In this document: positions 1 through 5,420 of the stretch, piece after piece
Position numbering within the stretch: position 1 is the stretch's first letter
Layout: the number at the start of each line of letters is the position of its first letter
Assembly (NCBI GenBank): GCA_003353825.1
Contig: PIVW01000367.1
Span: 1-6,011, forward strand
Reading direction: 5' to 3'
Length of the DNA: 6,011 nucleotides
DNA from: Chloroflexota bacterium
GTDB lineage: Bacteria; Chloroflexota; Anaerolineae; J102
The notes under the pieces: generated by a model
The model's database searches: none
What the model saw: the letters and a program-made list of their open reading frames with translations, nothing else
Told to the model about the DNA's origin: nothing
Translations under genes and position numbers: made by a program

Positions 1-501
1 CGCCGCGGCGCGCATCGCCTCGATGGCGTCGGGCTTGTTGTGCTCGATCCCTACGACTGCGCGACGAATGCCCAGGCAGTGAAGCCGCCGTCTGTTGATT
101 GGTTAGAAAGTTATAAAGTTGCCTTCTTGGACGTTTGGCAGAATAGGCTTGCAGCACGGGAGAAAGAGTTAGAAACTAGAATTTTCGCACCCCATAATGG
201 CTTGCTAGTTGGTATGGTTTTTGAGTTAGTAGATTTGGGAACTTCTCAAGTCCATAAGCCTGTTACTGACAACGCAGACTGGCAACGATGGTTTCGACAG
301 TTGAGTCGCTCGTTACTTCAGGAGCGCAGTTCTCAGATTTATATTGACAGAATAATCAAAGACCTGACTGATTCCTCAATGTTTATTATCAAAAGAGCCG
401 AGCGCCGCTTATGGACTAAATCAATGGCTCGCCAGGATGCCCAAGAACTCCTAACCGAGGTATTCAGGCTAGAATGGCAGAAGAATAGAGGGCCTTCATA
501 A
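1..501 (+). CDS. Unrecognised protein, 5' end outside window, upstream partner of a PD-(D/E)XK nuclease
   Basis: The reading frame is open from the first base of the window to a TAA at 499-501, so at least 166 codons are present. The only start codon in frame near the left edge is GTG at 40. It has no clear ribosome binding site, so I think the real start lies further left and the gene is partial; a 153-residue protein from GTG 40 cannot be excluded. I do not recognise the family. The visible part is rich in charged residues and looks mostly alpha-helical. It holds a segment APHNGLLVGMVFELVDLG (residues 50-67 counted from GTG 40) and a basic helical C-terminus with IIKRAERRLW and ARQDAQELLTEVF. 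There are no membrane segments, signal peptide or nucleotide-binding loops. The stop overlaps the start of the next gene by one base, which suggests coupled translation and a shared job. By inference it is a component of a restriction or defence module. The first 90 or so bases are much GC-richer than the rest. Confidence 0.55.
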   Translation, partial: RRGAHRLDGVGLVVLDPYDCATNAQAVKPPSVDWLESYKVAFLDVWQNRLAAREKELETRIFAPHNGLLVGMVFELVDLGTSQVHKPVTDNADWQRWFRQLSRSLLQERSSQIYIDRIIKDLTDSSMFIIKRAERRLWTKSMARQDAQELLTEVFRLEWQKNRGPS

Positions 502-1124
502 TGGATTGGGCATCATTACAACTTTGGACTGAAGACGAAGAAAAACGGATACATGCTTGTCTTGTGGAGGCTCTTCGACAACTCATTGCAAGCCAATCGG
601 TTGGACCAGAAGATGGCGAACTCAAAACCTCCGGAAACTTGCGACCCTATTTGTACCGAACAAAAAAGAAACTCAAACTAGCGTGGACAATACAACCTGA
701 GGCATCCACATTTGAAAACGAAGATTCAGAGAAACCATATGGGCACCCTGATATCAGGTTTTCTTGTAACACGCCAGACCATGCCCAGTATGATTACGAT
801 GTGGAATGCAAACTGGTGCGTATAAAAAGAGAAGGCAGAAGCCAGGATTACTGCCTACATTATGTAACTGATGGCATTAAAAGATTTCATGATGGCAAAT
901 ATGCTCAATCATTGCCAGCAAGGGGAGCGTTGATTGGCTACTTACAACAAGGTGAGTTCTCTTTGCTTTATGATTTGGTCAATCGAGCAAACCTTGATTG
1001 TGAATTGGAGGAGGTCGTATTGCATAACGCGTTTGCAGAGGGGGATGTCACGTATTTTTCCCAAAGAGTGCAAAGAACCACGGATATTTGTATTCTGACT
1101 CATCTGTGGGCTGATCTTCGCTGA
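501..1124 (+). CDS. PD-(D/E)XK nuclease-like protein, probable restriction or defence effector
   Basis: This is a 207-residue soluble protein that starts at the ATG inside TAATG, sharing one base with the previous stop. The central part shows the restriction-endonuclease-like core: GHPDI (81-85, candidate metal ligand D84), then a beta strand with YDVECKLV (98-105), giving E102-x-K104 as the E-x-K half of the motif. It is followed by YVTDGIKRFHDGKYA (121-135), an aromatic/basic helix of the kind seen after the active site in many PD-(D/E)XK proteins, and by a hydrophobic strand GALIGYL (142-148). These residues fit a magnesium-dependent DNA or RNA nuclease in the cytoplasm. The N-terminal 75 residues are charged and may bind nucleic acid or the partner protein. 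No methylase, helicase or toxin domain is present within it. The fold assignment is fairly secure; the exact family, target and the defence role are inferred. Base composition is AT-richer than in the glycan genes downstream, as expected for an acquired cassette. Confidence 0.75.
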   Translation: MDWASLQLWTEDEEKRIHACLVEALRQLIASQSVGPEDGELKTSGNLRPYLYRTKKKLKLAWTIQPEASTFENEDSEKPYGHPDIRFSCNTPDHAQYDYDVECKLVRIKREGRSQDYCLHYVTDGIKRFHDGKYAQSLPARGALIGYLQQGEFSLLYDLVNRANLDCELEEVVLHNAFAEGDVTYFSQRVQRTTDICILTHLWADLR

Positions 1125-1163
1125 CCGCGTCAAATTACAGCATCTACCAGCCTGCTCAAGCGG

Positions 1164-1320
1164 ATCGACAGGAATCGTAGCATCAGCAGTATGTGTAATC
1201 GCACCCACAGATCGTAGGAAAAATCAATTGCCTCGTCCGTGTCCTGTCGATTGTTATGCAAGGTGGACACGAATCATCGGGTATTCTTGCACCAGTGTCG
1301 ACCTAACACGTCCCTGTCGA
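1164..1320. repeat. Dispersed CTGTCGA repeats, including a 10-bp inverted pair
   Basis: ATCGACAGGA at 1164-1173 is the exact reverse complement of TCCTGTCGAT at 1242-1251. A third copy of the core, CTGTCGA, lies at 1314-1320 in the sequence TCCCTGTCGAGG. The spacing is roughly 75 bases each time. They could be protein binding sites or a degenerate repeat family; the same 7-mer also occurs once by chance inside the sugar-phosphate transferase gene (2741-2747), so the signal is modest. Confidence 0.35.
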
Positions 1321-1412
1321 GGAATGCTTGGTGACAGATTCGCAGTGCGGTCTAAACCACTGTGCCAATTCGTTCGGTTTATCTCAATCCTCCAGAAACA
1401 AGATTCACCCCA

Positions 1413-1446
1413 AATCGTCAGTTGATTGGCTCTTCAGTTGACGATT
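1413..1446 (+). repeat. 13-bp hairpin with duplicated TCAGTTGA, operator-like
   Basis: AATCGTCA (1413-1420) pairs with TGACGATT (1439-1446). The stem continues inward to 1425/1434 with two G-T pairs, for 13 bp and an 8-base loop. The same block contains the direct repeat TCAGTTGA at 1418-1425 and 1434-1441, start to start 16 bases. It ends 4 bases before a perfect -10 box and covers the -35 region, which suits an operator for a transcription factor. There is no T-run after the stem, so it is a poor terminator. Confidence 0.45.
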
Positions 1447-1456
1447 GACATATAAT
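1426..1456 (+). promoter_or_regulatory. Probable sigma70-type promoter of the glycan operon
   Basis: TATAAT at 1451-1456 matches the -10 consensus exactly. The best -35 candidate is TTGGCT at 1426-1431 with a long 19-base spacer; TTGACG (1438-1443) and TTGACA (1445-1450) look good but lie too close. Transcription would begin near 1463, which is the GTG proposed as the start of the glycosyltransferase, so the transcript may have almost no leader. The -10 box is clear; the -35 and start point are inferred. Confidence 0.5.
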
Positions 1457-1462
1457 AACGGG

Positions 1463-2623
1463 GTGTTCGCTTCTACAGATGCTGTCAAAACACCGAAAAT
1501 CGGGCTCATTGCTACGTTACTTTCGACCGTGCAGACCTATCGTGGCGCCGGGATACACATCTACAGCCACCAATTGCTGCATCATTTGCCACAGCAAGAC
1601 CGCTCGTTACAGTATCTGGCGTTCACCGGCGACAAAGACTTTGTGGCGCCAACAGGCATGGTTTTACATGAATCGACCTTTCCAATACGACATCCTTACG
1701 GCCGCATTCTCTGGGAACAGACTATAGTCCCGCTGACCATGAGAGGACAACATGTTGACCTTGCACATGGCCTGGCATATGCGATACCCAGGATATTCTC
1801 TATCCCCAGCGTAGTAACGGTACACGACCTTAGTTTTTTGCACTATCCACAGATTTTCCGTCCGACTAATCGACTTTACTTATCTCGCATCACCGCCCTG
1901 AGTTGTAAACGAGCCCGACGGGTGATCGCTGTCTCGCAAGCAACAAAAGCTGATCTACAGCGCCTGCTACATATCCCTGCAACGAAGATCGATGTCATTT
2001 ACAACGGTGTAGATAGCATGTACCGGCACCTTTCAAGCGAAGAGGTAGCGACATATCGTAAGCAAAAGGGTTGGCCCAAACGTTTCATCCTTACCCTGGG
2101 AACCCTGGAACCACGAAAAAACCATGTGGCGTTATTCGAAGCCTACGCCCAATATCGTCAACTCAGCCGCCATCCTCTACCTCTATTGGTCGGTGGAGGC
2201 AAAGGCTGGCACTATGGCACGATCTTCAAACGCGTAGATGAACTCAACCTGCAATCTCATGTACACTTCCTGGGATTCGTACCGGCAGAAGCCCTACCCT
2301 GGTTGTACAATGCCGCCAGCCTCTTTGTTTATCCCTCCCTTTACGAAGGCTTCGGCCTGCCGGTAGCCGAAGCCATGGCATGCGGCACGCCCGCGATTAC
2401 ATCTACTGCAAGTAGTTTACCGGAAGTAGCAGGCAAAGCAGCTCTTGTCATCGATCCTGATGACACAGATGCGCTTGCGAGCGCAATGATGAACGTTCTC
2501 GAAAATGACGATCAATCTCTTGAGATGCGTAATATGGGGTTCTTGCAGAGTAGACGGTTTAGTTGGGATACGACCGCCTCAGACACGGCCGCTCTCTACC
2601 GACGTGTCATGGAGCGAGTATGA
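1463..2623 (+). CDS. GT4-family (GT-B fold) glycosyltransferase of polysaccharide synthesis
   Basis: This retaining glycosyltransferase transfers a sugar, often mannose or a related hexose, from a nucleotide donor to a lipid-linked acceptor on the inner face of the membrane. Counting from GTG 1463 (386 residues, normal for the family): an N-terminal acceptor domain begins PKIGLIATLLS, followed by YRGAGIHIY (26-34), the usual glycine-rich loop. TVHDLSF (119-125) carries the conserved histidine-aspartate. IDVIYNGVD (176-184) is the linker into the donor domain. TLEPRKNH (214-221) supplies the arginine-lysine pair that binds the donor diphosphate. EGFGLPVAE (295-303) is the E-x7-E signature, and GTPAITSTASSLPEVAG follows as expected. 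The frame is also open to a TTG at 1445, but that codon lies in the promoter, so GTG 1463 is preferred; no good ribosome binding site precedes either. The stop overlaps the next start as ATGA, so the two are co-translated. The sugar specificity cannot be read from the sequence. Confidence 0.9.
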   Translation: MFASTDAVKTPKIGLIATLLSTVQTYRGAGIHIYSHQLLHHLPQQDRSLQYLAFTGDKDFVAPTGMVLHESTFPIRHPYGRILWEQTIVPLTMRGQHVDLAHGLAYAIPRIFSIPSVVTVHDLSFLHYPQIFRPTNRLYLSRITALSCKRARRVIAVSQATKADLQRLLHIPATKIDVIYNGVDSMYRHLSSEEVATYRKQKGWPKRFILTLGTLEPRKNHVALFEAYAQYRQLSRHPLPLLVGGGKGWHYGTIFKRVDELNLQSHVHFLGFVPAEALPWLYNAASLFVYPSLYEGFGLPVAEAMACGTPAITSTASSLPEVAGKAALVIDPDDTDALASAMMNVLENDDQSLEMRNMGFLQSRRFSWDTTASDTAALYRRVMERV

Positions 2624-4050
2624 AAGCTGAGCGATTGTTGCGATTTCACAAACCCGTCTTGGCGCTGATCGACGGTGTACTCGTTGTGGGGGCATTCCAT
2701 CTGGCGTGGTTTGTGCGGTACGAATTGCAATGGTACAGGGCTGTCGATCCAGCATCATACACCAGCTTTGATTTCTATTTGTGGGTGTCGATTCTGGCCG
2801 CAGTACTCATTATTGGGGCATTTGTCCTTGAAGGTGTCTACAGGCTACCGCGCGGGACCAGCTATCTCAACGAGTTCTATCGTCTGCTCAATGGCGCTAC
2901 AACCGTAACCATTATCTTGATGGTAGGGAATTACATGTTCCAGCCAGCATATCACTCACGTCTGGTCTATGGTATAGCCGGCATACTCATCCTTCTGTTC
3001 GTCGCTGCAGCTCGAGTGGTAAACCGTTCCGTGATGGCAAGCTTGCGCCGGCGCGGTATTGGTACTCGACGTGTTTTACTTGTCGGAGCCGGTGAGGTCA
3101 GCCGCATGATCATGCGCGTCCTCCTGGCCAAACCAGATCTCGGATTCGAAGCGGTGGGATTCCTCGACGATAATCCTGAGCGCGGGCAACGTGATGTGGG
3201 CTCTTTCCCGGCGTTGGGTGCTATCGACAATCTCTCTCTCGTCGTCATCGAAAATCAGGTTGATGAGGTCATCGTCACGTTACCCTGGCAGTACCACCGC
3301 CGTATCATGGTAGTTCTCAACGAGTGCGAACGCTTAAGTGTTCGCGCACGCGTGGTGCCTGATGTCCTGCAATTGAGTCTGGATAAGGTCGATGTAGAGA
3401 TTCTGGACGGTATTCCCATTTTGAGTACCAAAAATGTATCGATATCTGGTGCAAGCTATGCCATAAAACGTACGCTTGACCTGCTGATAACCTTTGTAGG
3501 ACTACTCATCGCCCTGCCTCTCATGCTGATCATGGCGATTGCCATCAAATGGGATTCACCCGGCCCTGCCATCTTTGTGCAAGAACGTATTGGCAAAGAT
3601 GGTGCCACCTTTCACGCCTACAAATTCCGCTCGATGATCGCCGACGCCGAATCGCAGCGCTTGCAACTGGCCGAACTCAACGAAGCAGATGGCCCTCTCT
3701 TCAAAATCAAAGATGATCCTCGCCTCACACGTACGGGGCGACTGCTACGCAGATTTAGTTTTGATGAGATACCACAGGTGTTCAATGTCTTGCTGGGAGA
3801 CATGAGCTTGGTAGGACCGCGCCCGGCCTTACCAGAAGAAGTCGACGAGTATGAACCCTGGCATCGCAAAAGGTTGGATGTTGTGCCAGGCATGACCGGT
3901 CTCTGGCAAGTCTCCGGCCGCTCAAATCTCACGTTCGACGAAATGGCCCTCCTTGACATCTACTATGTCGAGAACTGGTCTCCAAGACTCGATATCAGTA
4001 TCCTATTGCGAACTATACCCAAAGTCTTATCTGGTGAAGGCGCCTATTAG
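2620..4050 (+). CDS. Exopolysaccharide polyprenyl glycosylphosphotransferase (WbaP/WcaJ type)
   Basis: The enzyme moves a sugar-1-phosphate from a UDP-sugar to undecaprenyl phosphate, the first committed step of repeat-unit synthesis, at the cytoplasmic membrane. The 476 residues match the usual length of the large, three-part type. Residues 12-135 contain about four hydrophobic helices. Residues 150-260 form the Rossmann-like cytosolic domain with VLLVGAGEVSRMI (152-164) and GFLDDNP. From 283 the catalytic domain begins with KRTLDLL, a re-entrant membrane helix with a proline (P300), then DSPGPAIFVQERIG, YKFRSM (334-339), the catalytic pair D382-E383 in FSFDEIPQ, LVGPRP (397-402) and PGMTGLWQVSGRS (423-435). 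All signature residues are intact. The start is ATG 2620, with GGAG five bases upstream; it overlaps the previous stop by three bases (ATGA at 2620-2623), so a TTG start further up inside the previous gene is not needed. Likely sugars are glucose or galactose phosphate, but the sequence does not settle this. Confidence 0.93.
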   Translation: MKAERLLRFHKPVLALIDGVLVVGAFHLAWFVRYELQWYRAVDPASYTSFDFYLWVSILAAVLIIGAFVLEGVYRLPRGTSYLNEFYRLLNGATTVTIILMVGNYMFQPAYHSRLVYGIAGILILLFVAAARVVNRSVMASLRRRGIGTRRVLLVGAGEVSRMIMRVLLAKPDLGFEAVGFLDDNPERGQRDVGSFPALGAIDNLSLVVIENQVDEVIVTLPWQYHRRIMVVLNECERLSVRARVVPDVLQLSLDKVDVEILDGIPILSTKNVSISGASYAIKRTLDLLITFVGLLIALPLMLIMAIAIKWDSPGPAIFVQERIGKDGATFHAYKFRSMIADAESQRLQLAELNEADGPLFKIKDDPRLTRTGRLLRRFSFDEIPQVFNVLLGDMSLVGPRPALPEEVDEYEPWHRKRLDVVPGMTGLWQVSGRSNLTFDEMALLDIYYVENWSPRLDISILLRTIPKVLSGEGAY

Positions 4051-4054
4051 GCGC
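4040..4054 (+). other. Short GC hairpin spanning the stop codon
   Basis: GCGCCT (4040-4045) and AGGCGC (4049-4054) form a perfect 6-bp stem with a 3-base loop around the TAG stop of the sugar-phosphate transferase. No T-run follows, so it is not a classical terminator; it may protect the transcript end or attenuate read-through. Confidence 0.35.
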
Positions 4055-4065
4055 TCACTATTGTA

Positions 4066-4085
4066 GCGCGACGTGAATATCGCGC
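4066..4085 (+). other. Second hairpin in the gap before the M20 gene
   Basis: GCGCGA (4066-4071) pairs with TCGCGC (4080-4085), leaving an 8-base loop that contains CGTGAATA. It lies 15 bases after the previous stop codon. Together with the stem at the stop codon it forms two consecutive GC-rich hairpins without a T-run. I see no promoter between it and the next gene, so the M20 gene may be transcribed by read-through. Confidence 0.35.
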
Positions 4086-4109
4086 AACGTCAAGCACTCC
4101 CCCCATGTC

Positions 4110-4113
4110 GAGG
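4110..4113 (+). promoter_or_regulatory. Ribosome binding site that favours the ATG at 4120
   Basis: GAGG lies six bases before ATG 4120, an ideal distance. The alternative ATG at 4105 is preceded only by C-rich sequence (six C in a row at 4099-4104) with no Shine-Dalgarno match. This is why the shorter start is chosen for the M20 hydrolase. Confidence 0.5.
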
Positions 4114-4119
4114 TTCTTT

Positions 4120-5334
4120 ATGCCCCGTGGAACTACACAACGCACATCACTCGAAAAGCAGATGCTAGGAGCTTGCACTGCCTTTCTCAAACAACTGGTG
4201 CAGACCCCCAGCTTGTCAGGGCAAGAAGCATCGGTAGCGCGCCTGGTGGCCTCCGAAATGCGAACGCTGGGGTTTCGCAGCGTCCGAACCGACTGCATCG
4301 GCAATGTCGTGGGCCGCTATGGCCAGCCTGGTGGCCCCACTCTGCTGCTCAACGCACACATGGATACCGTAGATATTGGCGACCGCAATGCCTGGACACG
4401 TGACCCTTTCGGTGCTGAAATCGACGCGGGTCGTCTCTATGGGCGTGGCAGCACTGATATGAAAGGTGCTCTGGCAGCTATGATCTACGGGATAGCATTG
4501 TTGGCGGAACACCAGATTGAGTTGCCGGGAGAGGTGATCATGGCGGCCGTGGTGCAAGAAGAGCCGACCGAGGGCATGGCTATGCGAGTGTTGGTGGAAG
4601 AAGAGAGAATCCGGCCCGATTGGATCATCCTTGGAGAACCGACCGATTTACAACTCTCTCGGGGTCAGCGGGGACGCATGGAGATGAAGGCGACAACTTT
4701 GGGCCGGTCTTGCCATGCTTCGGCGCCGCAACAAGGTGAAAATGCTCTATCCGGTGCGGCCAAGTTGATTTTTGGCATCGAGTTGCTCAATGGCGGCTTG
4801 ATGTCTGATCCTGTGCTTGGCGCCGGAAGTATTGCCGTTACACAGGTCACAACTGTGGCAGGTAGCCGCAATGTTATCCCCGATCGCTGTGATATGGTGA
4901 TCGACCGCCGCTTGACCCTTGGGGAGACGGCGACCAAGGCATTGGCAGAAGTTGAAGCAACCATGCGACGTGAAGGTATTCGCGGCCAGGTAAGAACCGG
5001 CTATTTTCGCAGCAGCAGTTATACCGGTTACGAAATCGAAGGCCAAGAAGTCTATCCTGCCTGGTTGTTGGCAGAAGACCATCCTCTATTGAGCACACTC
5101 TCGTCTTCGTTGGAACGCAGTCTGGGACGAAAACCAACAGTCGGCGTTTGGGCGTTTTCTACCGATGGCACCTATACCATGGGCGAGGCCGGCATTCCCA
5201 CCATCGGCTTTGGCCCCGGAGATGACAGTCTGGCCCATACCGCTGATGAACATATCTTGTTAGTCGATGTGCACACCGCGGCTCAAGCATATGCAGATAT
5301 CAGTATTGATCTGTTAAACTATCTGGCTTATTAG
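4120..5334 (+). CDS. M20-family metallohydrolase, YgeY-like (ArgE/DapE/CPG2 superfamily)
   Basis: This is a 404-residue cytoplasmic di-zinc amidohydrolase; the superfamily cleaves N-acyl amino acids, dipeptides or carbamoyl compounds. Visible zinc and catalytic positions, numbered from ATG 4120, are H80-x-D82 in NAHMDTVD, D113 in GRGSTDMKG, the pair E147-E148 in VVQEEPTEG, the E173 of GEPTD, and H373 in LAHTADEH near the C-terminus. H199 in CHASAP sits in the lid/dimerisation domain. From memory, the stretches RGQRGRMEMK, IDRRLTLGET, FSTDGTYTMG and IPTIGFGPGDDSLAH resemble E. coli YgeY (the protein family named for a selenium-linked hydrolase) more than ArgE or DapE. All metal ligands appear intact. 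The real substrate is unknown. It sits 69 bases after the sugar-phosphate transferase and before another glycosyltransferase on the same strand, so it may be in the same transcript, yet it has no recognised role in glycan assembly. An extension to ATG 4105 would add five residues. Confidence 0.9.
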   Translation: MPRGTTQRTSLEKQMLGACTAFLKQLVQTPSLSGQEASVARLVASEMRTLGFRSVRTDCIGNVVGRYGQPGGPTLLLNAHMDTVDIGDRNAWTRDPFGAEIDAGRLYGRGSTDMKGALAAMIYGIALLAEHQIELPGEVIMAAVVQEEPTEGMAMRVLVEEERIRPDWIILGEPTDLQLSRGQRGRMEMKATTLGRSCHASAPQQGENALSGAAKLIFGIELLNGGLMSDPVLGAGSIAVTQVTTVAGSRNVIPDRCDMVIDRRLTLGETATKALAEVEATMRREGIRGQVRTGYFRSSSYTGYEIEGQEVYPAWLLAEDHPLLSTLSSSLERSLGRKPTVGVWAFSTDGTYTMGEAGIPTIGFGPGDDSLAHTADEHILLVDVHTAAQAYADISIDLLNYLAY

Positions 5335-5371
5335 GTACACTCTTGTAAACTTCAACAAGTCCGCTCGTAGA

Positions 5372-5393
5372 CGTGAATCATTCCAGGTTCACG
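5372..5393 (+). other. 8-bp hairpin after the M20 gene
   Basis: CGTGAATC (5372-5379) pairs with GGTTCACG (5386-5393), including one G-T pair, with a 6-base loop. A GC-rich stretch follows rather than a T-run, so intrinsic termination is doubtful. The remaining bases of the 86-base gap show no convincing promoter. Confidence 0.35.
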
Positions 5394-5420
5394 GCCGCGG
5401 GCGGTTAAACGCTAAATTCT

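Larger units (their letters stand above)
1125..1462. other. Non-coding boundary between nuclease pair and glycan genes
   Basis: About 340 bases separate the nuclease gene from the glycosyltransferase. I see no credible gene: the open frames here are short, start with TTG or lie antisense, and encode cysteine- and arginine-rich or otherwise unlikely peptides. No tRNA-like cloverleaf, transposase remnant or strong intrinsic terminator with a T-run is visible after 1124. The stretch contains three copies of CTGTCGA in two orientations, a 7-bp inverted repeat CGTGTCC/GGACACG (1238-1244 and 1265-1271, loop 20), and a regulatory-looking block at the right end. It probably carries the promoter of the glycan operon and marks the edge of the accessory cassette. 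Confidence 0.5.

Noticed and set aside
942..1208. Minus-strand frame over the end of the nuclease gene
   Set aside because: It is antisense to a well-supported gene and its peptide shows no family features.
1228..1425. 65-codon + strand frame starting with TTG in the gap
   Set aside because: No ribosome binding site, rare start codon, a cysteine/arginine-rich peptide without recognisable domains, and repeats running through it; more likely non-coding.
1445..1450. TTGACA read as a -35 box
   Set aside because: It abuts the TATAAT box with no spacer, and nothing resembling a -10 box lies 16-18 bases downstream of it.
2563..2619. Longer N-terminus of the sugar-phosphate transferase from TTG 2563
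   Set aside because: It would lie entirely inside the preceding gene; ATG 2620 has a GGAG at good distance and the protein then begins as family members normally do.
2967..3959. Minus-strand frames inside the sugar-phosphate transferase gene
   Set aside because: Arginine- and serine-rich antisense shadows of a complete, motif-rich + strand gene.
4105..4119. ATG 4105 as start of the M20 hydrolase
   Set aside because: C-rich sequence without a ribosome binding site precedes it, while GAGG stands six bases before ATG 4120; the longer form is possible but less likely.
4120..5334. Selenium metabolism role suggested by the YgeY family name
   Set aside because: No selenium-related gene or in-frame UGA is visible here; the name only reflects the genomic context of the family in other bacteria.
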